From CBCYMI01 sp965183855 (GTDB taxonomy: Bacteria > Pseudomonadota > Alphaproteobacteria > Caulobacterales > Maricaulaceae), in assembly GCA_965183855.1 (NCBI GenBank), contig CBCYMI010000005.1:1-46701 (forward strand): a stretch of DNA of 46,701 nucleotides, written 5' to 3'. The translations under genes and the position numbers were made by a program. How positions within the stretch are numbered: the stretch's first letter is position 1; each line of letters starts with the position of its first letter. Below the pieces are notes generated by a model. The model saw nothing but the letters and a program-made list of their open reading frames with translations, was not told where the DNA came from and did no database searches. Positions 29,051 to 37,942 of this stretch are shown in pieces.

Positions 29051-29139
29051 AATCGCCTCTTAAACTTTATTAAAATAACATATCTTATATCATATATTAT
29101 ACAAATAGCATTATTTATTATTGTAATGTAGTGCATTTT

Positions 29140-29172
29140 GGCGTATCTAACAGCGCGACTGAATGATACGCC
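29140..29172. promoter_or_regulatory. Inverted repeat between petA and trmL
   Basis: GGCGTATC (29140-29147) and GATACGCC (29165-29172) are perfect 8-bp inverted half sites, 17 bp apart, in the divergent promoter region of petABC and trmL. With a centre-to-centre spacing of 25 bp, it could be an operator or an RNA hairpin in the trmL leader. GC content is higher than the surroundings. Confidence 0.45.
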
Positions 29173-29195
29173 CAAATGAATATAAAGGCTATAGA

Positions 29196-29657
29196 ATGCA
29201 TTTTGCTTTTTTTCAACCCGATATTCCTCAAAATGTTGGTGCAGCCTTGCGTCTTGCATCTTGTTTTAATGTTTGTTTTCATATTATAGAGCCCTGTGGT
29301 TTTATACTATCTGACAAGCGAATTCGCCGATCTGGTCTGGATTATACTGGAATGGCAAGTCTGATTCGACACTCTGGATGGTCAGAATTTTTATCAAAAA
29401 AAAATACGAAAACAAGCTGGAAAAGAATAATTTTATTTTCAACAAAAGCACAGCAAACCTGTTATCAGTTTAAATTTCATCCAGAAGACATGCTTCTTTT
29501 TGGTCGTGAGAGCTCTGGCGCTCCTGAACATGTTCACCAAAATGTTGATTATATTGTGCGTATTCCCATAAGCACAAATGCACGTTCTTTAAATATCGTT
29601 ACCTCTGCTGCTATTGGCCTAAGTGAAGCCCTCAGACAAACCAAAATTATACGATAG
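29196..29657 (+). CDS. trmL: tRNA (cytidine(34)-2'-O)-methyltransferase
   Basis: A 153-residue SPOUT methyltransferase that modifies the wobble base of tRNA-Leu. FFQPDIPQNVGAALRLASCF at the N-terminus, GRESSGAPEHVH in the middle and the C-terminal knot segment RIPISTNARSLNIVTSAAIGLSEALRQ are diagnostic. The frame is open up to 29163, but the ATG at 29196 has AAAGG at a proper distance and gives the family's length. Confidence 0.93.
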   Translation: MHFAFFQPDIPQNVGAALRLASCFNVCFHIIEPCGFILSDKRIRRSGLDYTGMASLIRHSGWSEFLSKKNTKTSWKRIILFSTKAQQTCYQFKFHPEDMLLFGRESSGAPEHVHQNVDYIVRIPISTNARSLNIVTSAAIGLSEALRQTKIIR

Positions 29658-29667
29658 ATTTTTATTA

Positions 29668-29734
29668 AATCCTATTTTAAGTTCAGGCTTGTTTTTATAA
29701 ACGCACGTTTTATTTTGATGAATCAAATAGGATT
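29668..29734. terminator. Long-range inverted repeat after trmL
   Basis: AATCCTATTT (29668-29677) and AAATAGGATT (29725-29734) are perfect 10-bp complements around a 47-nt loop that itself contains a near-palindrome (ATAAACGCACGTTTTAT). It sits just after trmL and is followed by an AT-rich run. It may be a terminator or a structured leader of hemF; no known RNA family was recognised. Confidence 0.4.
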
Positions 29735-29880
29735 ATATTTTATAAAAAATCTTTTTCTGTATTCTAAAACCAAGCGATTATAAAAATTGAATTTCCATTT
29801 TGAATATGTAACAAAATATAACCTTGATACATTCATAAACGTATCTAAGATCCAAATTTCGAACTATAAAAGGAAGAAAT

Positions 29881-30768
29881 ATGAGTATATGTCTTGAAGA
29901 TAAAAAAGAAAAAAGTCGCTTATGGTTTAAAGAATTGAGAGATAAAATTTGTCATGAGTTTGAAACATTAGAACAAGAAGCAAATAGAACTCTTTTTCCT
30001 GGAGAAAATGGTAAATTTCAATATACTGACTGGATCCCTCAAAATAAAAAAACAGATGGCAAAAGTTTTGGAGGCGGAACAGCAGGATTAATGCGTGGAC
30101 GTCTTTTTGAAAAAGTTGGCGTTCATATTTCAACCGTTTATGGTGAATTTTCAAAAGCTTTTGCAGACCAGATTAAAGGAACTAAGGACAATTCCTCTTT
30201 TTGGGCTTCTGGAATTTCATTAATTGCTCATATGCGTTCTCCTAAAATTCCAGCGGTACATATGAATACACGCTTTATTGTTACCCAAGAAAGCTGGTTT
30301 GGAGGTGGTGCTGATTTAACGCCTGTTTTAAAAGAACAACGCTCAACAGATAGTGAAGATAGCCTTTGTTTTCATCATGCCTTAAAACAGAATTGTGATC
30401 GGTTTAACCCTGATTATTACCCAAAATATAAAGAATGGTGTGACCATTATTTTTTTCTACCACATAGAAATGAACCAAGAGGAATTGGAGGTATTTTTTA
30501 TGATCATTTAAATTCTGGAGATTTTGAAAAGGATTTTGCCTTTACACAATCTATTGGAACTTGTTTTTTAAAAACCTATATGGAGATTGTCCAAAAGCGG
30601 ATGCAGGAAAGCTGGACAGAAGAAGAACGCGAAGAACAGCTAATTCAACGGGGTCGTTATGTTGAATTTAATTTGCTCTATGATAAAGGAACCTTGTTTG
30701 GTCTTAAGACCAATGGGAATATTGAAAGCATTTTATCTTCAATGCCTCCAATCGTGAAATGGCCCTAA
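29881..30768 (+). CDS. hemF: Oxygen-dependent coproporphyrinogen III oxidase
   Basis: A 295-residue aerobic haem biosynthesis enzyme making protoporphyrinogen IX. Motifs include the GGGTAGLMRG segment, HMRSPKIPAVHMNTRF, GGGADLTP, EPRGIGGIFYDHL and RGRYVEFNLLYDKGT, all in the expected order. AAAGGA lies 7 nt before the ATG. Length is normal. Haem is needed for the cytochromes b and c1 encoded next door. An in-operon partner is not seen; trmL is 220 bp upstream. Confidence 0.96.
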   Translation: MSICLEDKKEKSRLWFKELRDKICHEFETLEQEANRTLFPGENGKFQYTDWIPQNKKTDGKSFGGGTAGLMRGRLFEKVGVHISTVYGEFSKAFADQIKGTKDNSSFWASGISLIAHMRSPKIPAVHMNTRFIVTQESWFGGGADLTPVLKEQRSTDSEDSLCFHHALKQNCDRFNPDYYPKYKEWCDHYFFLPHRNEPRGIGGIFYDHLNSGDFEKDFAFTQSIGTCFLKTYMEIVQKRMQESWTEEEREEQLIQRGRYVEFNLLYDKGTLFGLKTNGNIESILSSMPPIVKWP

Positions 30769-30828
30769 AATATCAATGAAGGATTGATTTAAAAAGCTGT
30801 AGATTAAGAAGAAAAAACCTGAAATAAC

Positions 30829-30847
30829 GGCTAAATAGCCATTTTTT
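30829..30847 (+). terminator. Weak intrinsic terminator after hemF
   Basis: GGCT, loop AAAT, AGCC (30829-30840) followed by ATTTTTT. The stem is only 4 bp with AT extensions, but the T tract and position 60 bp after hemF, facing convergent pntB, support it. Confidence 0.45.
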
Positions 30848-30946
30848 ATTTTACCTTAGAAAGAATGAAAAATGAAAATATCAAGTTTTATATATTATAA
30901 CTTCATAAAGACAAGATATGAATTCCTATTTATAAACTATAACTTC

Positions 30947-32356
30947 CTAAAAAGCCTTAAGAATATTCTCAACCATTTTCTTTGCATCTCCAAATAACAT
31001 AAGTGTATTTTCTCTATAAAATAATTCATTATCAACACCAGAATACCCTGGAGATAAAGACCGCTTGACAAATAGAACAATCGGTGATTTTTCAACTTCT
31101 AAAATAGGCATGCCATATATCGGACTTTTAGGATCTGTTTTGGCTGCTGGATTGGTTACATCATTCGCTCCAATAACAAATACAGCATCGGCTTGAGCAA
31201 AATCAGGGTTAATATCTTCAAGCTCAAAAACCTCATCATAGGGAATATTTGCTTCTGCCAATAAAACATTCATATGACCTGGCATTCTACCAGCTACAGG
31301 ATGTATGGCATAGGATATTTTAACACCCGATTCTTTTAATAATTCTGCCATTTCAGCAAGTACATTCTGTGCTTGCGCAACCGCTAAACCATATCCTGGA
31401 ACAATAATAACATGATTGGCATTTTTAAGAATAAATAAGGCGTCCTCAGCAGCTCCCTGTTTTACGGTTTTTATCGAATTTGCTCCTAATGCTTTCTCCT
31501 GATCAGAATCATTTCCTCCAAATCCTCCCAATAAAACACTGAAAAAAGAACGGTTCATGCCTTTGCACATAATATAAGATAAAATTGCCCCAGAAGAGCC
31601 AACCAAAGCACCCGTAATAATCAAAGCAATATTATCCAGCGAAAAACCAAGTACTGCAGCTGCCCAACCAGAATAGGAGTTCAGCATGGAAACAATAACT
31701 GGCATATCTGCTCCACCAATCGGAATAATTAATAATATGCCTAGTAAAAAAGAGAGCATAATAATCAGCAAAAACAGTAATTTAAAACTACCATGCCCTG
31801 AAACAAAAACAAAAGATAAAAGGACTAAAGAAATAAAAATCAAACTATTTATAAAATGCCTTTTCGGAAGTAAGACAGGAGCTCCAGATAAAATGCCTTG
31901 TAATTTTGCAAAAGCAATTAAAGAACCAGAAAATGTAATTGTACCAATAATTCCACCCAAAACAAGCTCTGTCAGGCTTGAGAGTTTAATCTGATATTCC
32001 TCATTTAATAAATGAAACACATCAGGGGTATAAAGAGCAGAAATTGCAATAAAGACAGCAACCAAACCAATTAGACTGTGAAACCCTGCAACCAGTTGGG
32101 GCATTGCAGTCATTGAAATATTCAGAGCAATATAACTCCCTATTATGGCACCCACCGCAATCATAATTAATAAACCAAACAAGGTTATAATCGTTAATTT
32201 AAGCAATAACAGGCTTGCAAACACAGCAAGCACCATACCGATAATACCCAGTAGACACCCTCGTCTTGCCGTTTCAGGAGAAGACAGTCCCTTAAGAGAT
32301 AAAATAAATAAAATACTTGAGCCTAAATAGATTAATGTTGCCAGATTTAATAGCAC
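30947..32356 (-). CDS. pntB: NAD(P) transhydrogenase subunit beta
   Basis: About 469 residues: roughly nine membrane helices followed by the NADP-binding domain III (VPGYGLAVAQAQN, HPVAGRMPGHMNVLLAEA, VIGANDVTNPAA, SLSPGYSGVDN). It couples proton import to NADPH formation with PntAA and PntAB. The open frame reaches a TTG at 32383, but the GTG at 32356 has AAGGGG 6 nt upstream and gives the family's usual N-terminus (LNLATLIYLG). It is separated from pntAB by 250 bp, unusually far for this operon. Confidence 0.95.
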   Translation of the reverse strand: MLLNLATLIYLGSSILFILSLKGLSSPETARRGCLLGIIGMVLAVFASLLLLKLTIITLFGLLIMIAVGAIIGSYIALNISMTAMPQLVAGFHSLIGLVAVFIAISALYTPDVFHLLNEEYQIKLSSLTELVLGGIIGTITFSGSLIAFAKLQGILSGAPVLLPKRHFINSLIFISLVLLSFVFVSGHGSFKLLFLLIIMLSFLLGILLIIPIGGADMPVIVSMLNSYSGWAAAVLGFSLDNIALIITGALVGSSGAILSYIMCKGMNRSFFSVLLGGFGGNDSDQEKALGANSIKTVKQGAAEDALFILKNANHVIIVPGYGLAVAQAQNVLAEMAELLKESGVKISYAIHPVAGRMPGHMNVLLAEANIPYDEVFELEDINPDFAQADAVFVIGANDVTNPAAKTDPKSPIYGMPILEVEKSPIVLFVKRSLSPGYSGVDNELFYRENTLMLFGDAKKMVENILKAF

Positions 32357-32606
32357 GCTTTTCCCCTTATGATTCAAATTCAAGCTTATGATTTAATCAT
32401 GAATGAAACCAGTTTTGAATGTTTAAAAGAACAACTCATATATCGACCTCCTTATTGACGAAACAAAAACAAACCATGCATTTCTTAACTATCGGAACAG
32501 ATTTTCTTCGCGCATCTCTTAAGGTCTGTCTTAATTTCTGAGCATATTTGTCAATTACAGAAGCAAATGTATGAATATAATTCAGAAATTAATCTGACAT
32601 CAATTT

Positions 32607-32909
32607 TTATGACTTTATTTTTTGAGATTTCTTTTTATACATTTTTAGCATGCGATAGGTAACAAGAAATCCTCCAAAAATATTAATTGCAGCCAACGCG
32701 CATGCTAATCCGCCAACAGATTTAGCAATCAAACTTCCTTCTCCAACAGAACTAACCGCAATAATGGCTCCGACAATCACAACAGATGAAATTGCATTCG
32801 TAACGGCCATTAATGGTGTATGAAGCGCAGGTGTTACATGCCATACAACATAATAACCAACAAAAATCGATAGAATAAAAATAGCCAGTTTTAAAATAAT
32901 TGGATCCAT
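32607..32909 (-). CDS. pntAB: NAD(P) transhydrogenase subunit alpha, membrane part
   Basis: A 100-residue protein with three membrane helices, corresponding to the C-terminal part of E. coli PntA that is separate in alphaproteobacteria. The TPALHTPLMAVTNAISSVVIVGA motif region is the conserved core. A perfect AGGAGG lies 9 nt before the ATG. It lies between pntAA and pntB. Confidence 0.93.
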   Translation of the reverse strand: MDPIILKLAIFILSIFVGYYVVWHVTPALHTPLMAVTNAISSVVIVGAIIAVSSVGEGSLIAKSVGGLACALAAINIFGGFLVTYRMLKMYKKKSQKIKS

Positions 32910-33091
32910 TCTTTAAATCCTCCTGTTTATTCATTAATATCGCTCTAAAATACGATGTTTTACCAAACATGTTTTTAATAGACTGATTGTGCTCAATGTT
33001 AAACTTATCGAATAAAATACTTTGTTAACTCTTTTTGCCAAATCAGCGAAACAATCATTTGCAAGCTTTTTATCATAAAATTGCAGACATA

Positions 33092-34198
33092 TTATGATCT
33101 TAAATTAGGGTTCAAACAGGTTGACTTAATAATCTCATCTTCTATTTTCGGAGAAAAATTGCCCTTATCATCTTGTAATAAGTTAAAATATTTCAAGACA
33201 TTATTGGCAAATAATATAGAAGCTTGTTTTGAGACTTTCGTAACCAGATTATAAAACCCAAATACTCTAACCCCATTAATATTCACTTCAGATTCTGGTT
33301 TTACACCATAAACATTTCCACCCTGAGAAACGGCAAGATCAATGATAATACTGCCATATTTCATTTCTGATAGCATTGATTTATCAATCAATAAAGGTGA
33401 TTTCTTTCCAGGAATTAAAGCCGTTGTGATAATAATATCCATATCTTTAATATGAGATTGAATAAGCCTCGCCTGCTTTTCCTGATAGGCTTTGCTCATT
33501 GATTTTGCATGACCACCATCCGCCTCAGCCTTCTTAAACTCTTCATCCTCAACGGCAATAAATTTTGCTCCAAGAGATTCAACCTGTTCTTTAGTTGCAG
33601 GTCTTACATCTGTCGCAGATAAAACTGCCCCCAAACGCTTTGCAGTTGCAATAGCTTGCAATCCTGCAATGCCGGCTCCCATAATAAAAATTTTTGCAGG
33701 TCTAATCGCTCCAGCAGCCGTCATTAACATCGGAAATAATCCTTGATAGGCATAAGCAGCTTCAATAACTGCACGATACCCCGCAAGATTAGCCTGGCTT
33801 GAAACAATATCCATAGATTGCGCCCGACTAATTCTTGGAATCATTGATAAAGAAAACAGACAAACATTCTTTTTTAGGCTTTTTTCAATTATAGCCTGAT
33901 GTTCATAAGGATTGGCTAATGAAACAATATTTAAACCTGACGGATAAACATCCAATTCCTCAAGGCTCGGAGGTTGAATTTTAAGGCAAACATCTGCCCC
34001 TTTTAACGTATCTTCTAGCGAAGATCTAACCTGAACCCCTAACTCTATATAAACAGAATCCAGCCAGCCAGACTTTAATCCCGCATCCTTCTGCATCACC
34101 AGATGACAGCCTCTTTCCTGATAGGATTTGGCTGTTTTAGGTGAAACAGCTATCCTGGTTTCTCCGTTTATATGCTCTTTCAGAATAGCAATTTTCAT
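33092..34198 (-). CDS. pntAA: NAD(P) transhydrogenase subunit alpha, NAD-binding part
   Basis: A 368-residue soluble subunit (domain I), related to alanine dehydrogenase. The N-terminus KEHINGETRIAVSPKTA and the Rossmann motif IMGAGIAGLQAIATAKRLGA with following TDVRPATKEQVESLGA are diagnostic; TTALIPGKKSP is the mobile-loop neighbourhood. No strong ribosome-binding site is visible before the ATG. About 180 bp separate it from pntAB. Confidence 0.94.
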   Translation of the reverse strand: MKIAILKEHINGETRIAVSPKTAKSYQERGCHLVMQKDAGLKSGWLDSVYIELGVQVRSSLEDTLKGADVCLKIQPPSLEELDVYPSGLNIVSLANPYEHQAIIEKSLKKNVCLFSLSMIPRISRAQSMDIVSSQANLAGYRAVIEAAYAYQGLFPMLMTAAGAIRPAKIFIMGAGIAGLQAIATAKRLGAVLSATDVRPATKEQVESLGAKFIAVEDEEFKKAEADGGHAKSMSKAYQEKQARLIQSHIKDMDIIITTALIPGKKSPLLIDKSMLSEMKYGSIIIDLAVSQGGNVYGVKPESEVNINGVRVFGFYNLVTKVSKQASILFANNVLKYFNLLQDDKGNFSPKIEDEIIKSTCLNPNLRS

Positions 34199-34315
34199 AT
34201 ATAATCAAGACTTTATTAAATCATAACCTGTTATTATCAAATACTTTCCATCACGGAAAACACCCCTACCCCTCCAGCTAACATGCTTCTCATAATATAA
34301 AGCATTCATTAAAGA

Positions 34316-34627
34316 CTAGATAAAAGACTGAATGAGCAATATGATCAGGCTGGTTATAATTCCAAAGCCCCATAAAACAAAAAGCGTTAAATACCAAATG
34401 GATTTCATACTTAAAAGAACACCAGCCAATACACCAACAATCAAACTGACAAAAAGAGACCAAAACCATGAAACCGGAGTTGCAAACATCAAGATGAATG
34501 CCAATAAAATTGTAGAGCCTAATAAAACTGACCAAGCAAGATCACGTTTAAAATGATCATAAAACTTTTTATGTTCCTGATAATTAAACTCACCCGTTTC
34601 ATAAGATGAAGGTTTTGTGTCTTCCAT
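34316..34627 (-). CDS. aa3-type cytochrome c oxidase subunit IV-like protein
   Basis: A 103-residue protein: an N-terminal soluble stretch (about 25 residues) with EFNYQEHKKFYDHFKRDLAW matching the short subunit IV domain that precedes a helix in alphaproteobacterial aa3 oxidases, then three hydrophobic segments. The usual domain has one helix; the two additional helices are unusual. It lies upstream of pntAA on the same strand, where such genes are often found. AGGAGGAG precedes the ATG. Its role here is not certain. Confidence 0.65.
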   Translation of the reverse strand: MEDTKPSSYETGEFNYQEHKKFYDHFKRDLAWSVLLGSTILLAFILMFATPVSWFWSLFVSLIVGVLAGVLLSMKSIWYLTLFVLWGFGIITSLIILLIQSFI

Positions 34628-34787
34628 AAATCTCCTCCTGCCATTTTAATTAAGCATATCATGACAATTTACAGTATGCAAGATAAAGCAAAGATATAAG
34701 CACAAATAGAATTATCAGGTTTTAAACTTATGAATTTATTCTTCTGATCTACTATATTCTACACGATAATAAATCCTTTTAGCTTTA

Positions 34788-35852
34788 TTACTCTTTGAAC
34801 ATTGTTAAAATTTCAGCAATTTTTTCAACAAATAATAGAGGCTGATCCAAAAAGACATGATGCTGCGCTGATTTGATTTCATCAAAAATAAGATTTTTAA
34901 ATGGTATCCTTAAGGTATTTAAAAAGAAGTTTTGTAATTCCTGCCATTCTTTTTGAGCCAATAAAATAGAATTATCTCCTCTTAAAAAAGCTAATTTTGC
35001 TTTTTGGTCGAAAGATACTGCCTCAGTTGAAACCTGTTTTCTATGATAGCGATTAAATAAGTTTGGATCAAATTTCCAACGCCAATCAGCTTGATTGGCG
35101 TTTTGAGTCTGCCTCACTGATTTTCGTGCAATATAATCTAGTAAAAATAAATTGTCACAATGTTGATTTGGAGCCAATCTAAACCGTGCTAGCGCCTCTT
35201 TAAGCGTTTTATATGTCTTTAACCTTCTGCTAGAATTAGATTGTTTTTCATGATATTCTAAATGAAATAAATTCATTAATGGAGTATCAACAATAATCGT
35301 TAAAGGAGGGCTTTTCTTTAATTCCAAAACTCTCTGTAAAAACTGAAAGGCAACATAACCACCATAAGAATGTCCAATAATACCATAAAACCGATCTTGT
35401 TGATCCAAAATACCCATTCTGTTAATGAGCTGATATATATCTTCTGTATGAAGATTAAAAGAATATGTATCACACCAGTCAGAATCTCCCATCCCTGATA
35501 AATCAAGCGCAACAACCTCAAAACATTCCGTATAGAAAGGGGCAATAAAATCCCACCAGTGTTTATGTGCATATCCACCATGAATAAAAATCAGACAAGG
35601 TGTTTTATGCCAAACATTTTTTTTTAATGCTTCAAGTTTTCCAGACAGGCTAGAAAATTGATCTTCCAGATTCCAAGAGGGCGTTTTTGTTACAGGCCAA
35701 ATCTGATAGGAAATATTCCTGCCATTCAAATAAAGTTTATATTTTCGAGATTTGATATTAACCGCCTGATTAAACCAGCATGGCGCTTTTGGAATACGAC
35801 CATGCAATGGTGCCAATAAATAATCATATTCTGTTTTTTTATTTTGAGACAT
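34788..35852 (-). CDS. Alpha/beta hydrolase
   Basis: A 354-residue alpha/beta-fold hydrolase with an 70-residue N-terminal extension. LIFIHGGYAHKHWWDFIAPF is the oxyanion-hole region, the nucleophile is Ser in GIIGHSYGGYVAF, a likely acid is in AFLRGDNS, and the histidine is in SAQHHVFLDQP. No lid domain identifies a substrate. Unrelated neighbours give no functional clue. Confidence 0.82.
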   Translation of the reverse strand: MSQNKKTEYDYLLAPLHGRIPKAPCWFNQAVNIKSRKYKLYLNGRNISYQIWPVTKTPSWNLEDQFSSLSGKLEALKKNVWHKTPCLIFIHGGYAHKHWWDFIAPFYTECFEVVALDLSGMGDSDWCDTYSFNLHTEDIYQLINRMGILDQQDRFYGIIGHSYGGYVAFQFLQRVLELKKSPPLTIIVDTPLMNLFHLEYHEKQSNSSRRLKTYKTLKEALARFRLAPNQHCDNLFLLDYIARKSVRQTQNANQADWRWKFDPNLFNRYHRKQVSTEAVSFDQKAKLAFLRGDNSILLAQKEWQELQNFFLNTLRIPFKNLIFDEIKSAQHHVFLDQPLLFVEKIAEILTMFKE

Positions 35853-35994
35853 AAAACATCTTTGCAGAATTTATTTTGTAAAATTAATAACAAATTCAGG
35901 ATTTTTGTTCATAATCCTACATAAATTTAAAAAATCAAAATTTAATCAGAAAACAAGCATATAACTGCAAAATCAGGAAGAGGGCAAATCCATA

Positions 35995-37485
35995 ATGGCA
36001 AAAACAGTTTTAATTGTTGATGATGATCCCACTCAAAGACGCATTATTCGTACTGTTCTTGAAAAAAATCATTTAAACACCATAGAAGCAGACTCTGGAG
36101 AGAGCGCACTTCAATTATTTGTAGAACAAAAAAATATTGATGTTGCTATTTTTGATGTCATTATGGGAGAAATGAACGGTATAGAAACGCTTAAAGAAAT
36201 CCGAAAAAAGGGAATTGATACGCCAGTTATCGTACAAACTTCACAAGGATCCATTGATACCGTCATTACTGCCATGCAAAGTGGAGCTCAGGATTTTATC
36301 ATTAAACCTGCCTCACCTGAACGCCTAATGGTTTCAATTCAAAACGCTCTTCAGATTAAGCTCTTGAAAAAAGAAGTTAGAAGATTACAAAAAACATCAA
36401 ATAATCAATTGGACTTTAATAGTTTGATTGCAAATTCTCACATGATGAAACAAATTATCATGATGGGTATTCGCGCTGCCAAATCTAATATTCCTATTCT
36501 TATCTTAGGAGAATCAGGTGTCGGAAAAGAAGTCTTTGCACGTGCCATTCAAGGAGAAAGTGACCGCTCAGGAAAGCCTTTTATTACTGTTAATTGTGGC
36601 GCAATTCCAGCCAACCTGGTTGAAAGTATTTTATTTGGGCATGAAAAAGGATCCTTTACAGGCGCATCTTCTAAACATGCTGGGAAATTTAAGGAAGCAG
36701 ATGGAGGAACATTGTTTCTAGATGAAATCGGTGAATTACCTCTAGATATACAGGTAAAATTATTAAGAGTTTTGCAAGAAGGAGAAATTGATCCTGTGGG
36801 AGCAAGTTCACCTCAAAAAATCAATGTTCGAATTATTTCTGCAACTAATCAGAATCTAAAAGAACTTGTAAAGTCAGGCTCTTTCAGGGAAGATTTATAT
36901 TACCGTTTAAATGTGTTTCCAATCACCATTCCTGCTTTAAGAGAAAGAAGTGAGGATATTCACCCGTTAACTCAGTATTTTATTGACCTTTTTAACCTCC
37001 AGGAAAAAAAGAATATTAAAGGAATCACAGATGAAACGCTTAAAATACTAAAGGAATATAATTGGCCTGGCAATATAAGACAGTTGGAAAATACCATATT
37101 CAGAGCAATTATTCTATGTGAAGGAAATTATTTAAAACCTTATGACTTTCCAGCCATATCTGGACAAATGCCTCCTTTAACTTCTTCATCTAAGACAAAT
37201 CAGCCAGATCAACAGCAAACAAAGCATGCACTTTTGAATACAAACCCTTTATCAGAATCAGAGAAACAACTTCCATTTAATATTCACACCGAAGAAGGGC
37301 ATCTTAAAACACTCGAGGCAATTGAAAGTGAGATCATTAAATATGCCATAACAACCTATTCAGGACATATGTCTGAAATTGCCAGAAGACTTGGAATTGG
37401 AAGATCTACGCTTTATCGAAAAATTCGTGAACACAATATAGAAGAAAAAATGGAAGAAAATAAGGATCAAGCGATCGCAAGCTAA
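35995..37485 (+). CDS. Sigma-54-type response regulator
   Basis: A 496-residue NtrC-family activator. The receiver domain (1-120) has VDDD at 8-11, the phosphorylation site Asp54 in AIFDVIMGE and a Lys in FIIKPASPE. The AAA+ domain has Walker A GESGVGKE, GSFTGA in place of the usual GAFTGA, Walker B GGTLFLDEIGELP, and an arginine finger region FREDLYYRLNVFPI. A Fis-type HTH (MSEIARRLGIGRSTLYRKIREH) ends the protein. No sensor kinase is adjacent. Whether a sigma-54 gene exists elsewhere cannot be seen. A 50-residue Q/S-rich linker precedes the HTH. Confidence 0.9.
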   Translation: MAKTVLIVDDDPTQRRIIRTVLEKNHLNTIEADSGESALQLFVEQKNIDVAIFDVIMGEMNGIETLKEIRKKGIDTPVIVQTSQGSIDTVITAMQSGAQDFIIKPASPERLMVSIQNALQIKLLKKEVRRLQKTSNNQLDFNSLIANSHMMKQIIMMGIRAAKSNIPILILGESGVGKEVFARAIQGESDRSGKPFITVNCGAIPANLVESILFGHEKGSFTGASSKHAGKFKEADGGTLFLDEIGELPLDIQVKLLRVLQEGEIDPVGASSPQKINVRIISATNQNLKELVKSGSFREDLYYRLNVFPITIPALRERSEDIHPLTQYFIDLFNLQEKKNIKGITDETLKILKEYNWPGNIRQLENTIFRAIILCEGNYLKPYDFPAISGQMPPLTSSSKTNQPDQQQTKHALLNTNPLSESEKQLPFNIHTEEGHLKTLEAIESEIIKYAITTYSGHMSEIARRLGIGRSTLYRKIREHNIEEKMEENKDQAIAS

Positions 37486-37942
37486 TAAACCATATCCAGA
37501 TGATTTTTATATCAGAAATAAAACAATGGACAAAAACAGGCTATTCTTCTTTTCTGTGATAGAAACATTAAAGAAACAATCCTGCAATGAGAAATTAAAT
37601 ACCTTAAGAGTATAAGATTTAGAGATGCTCAGCGTACGCTTTTCATAAAATTAACAGGCTTTCTCAGTTTGTTAAATTGCACATTAATCTAAAAAAATAT
37701 CTCCAGATCAAGCGATCTTTATCATCATTACATTTGTTTGTATCATGCCTATTTATCTTCCACTCTTTTGGTGATTAGAAATATGGAATAAACACCTCTT
37801 GATAGGGATCATTAATCTATTTGCTTTATTATAGCTAATTAATATTCAAAATTTCCATTCAAGGATAAAGTTTTATATTTGAAATTTTAACTGAAAAACA
37901 AGCAAAAATATCTTAAGGATTTTTTTAAATAAAAATCAATGC
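37486..37942. other. Intergenic, nothing recognised
   Basis: About 450 bp between the convergent response regulator and hisC genes. AT-rich, no open frame of note, no clear terminator. Confidence 0.5.
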
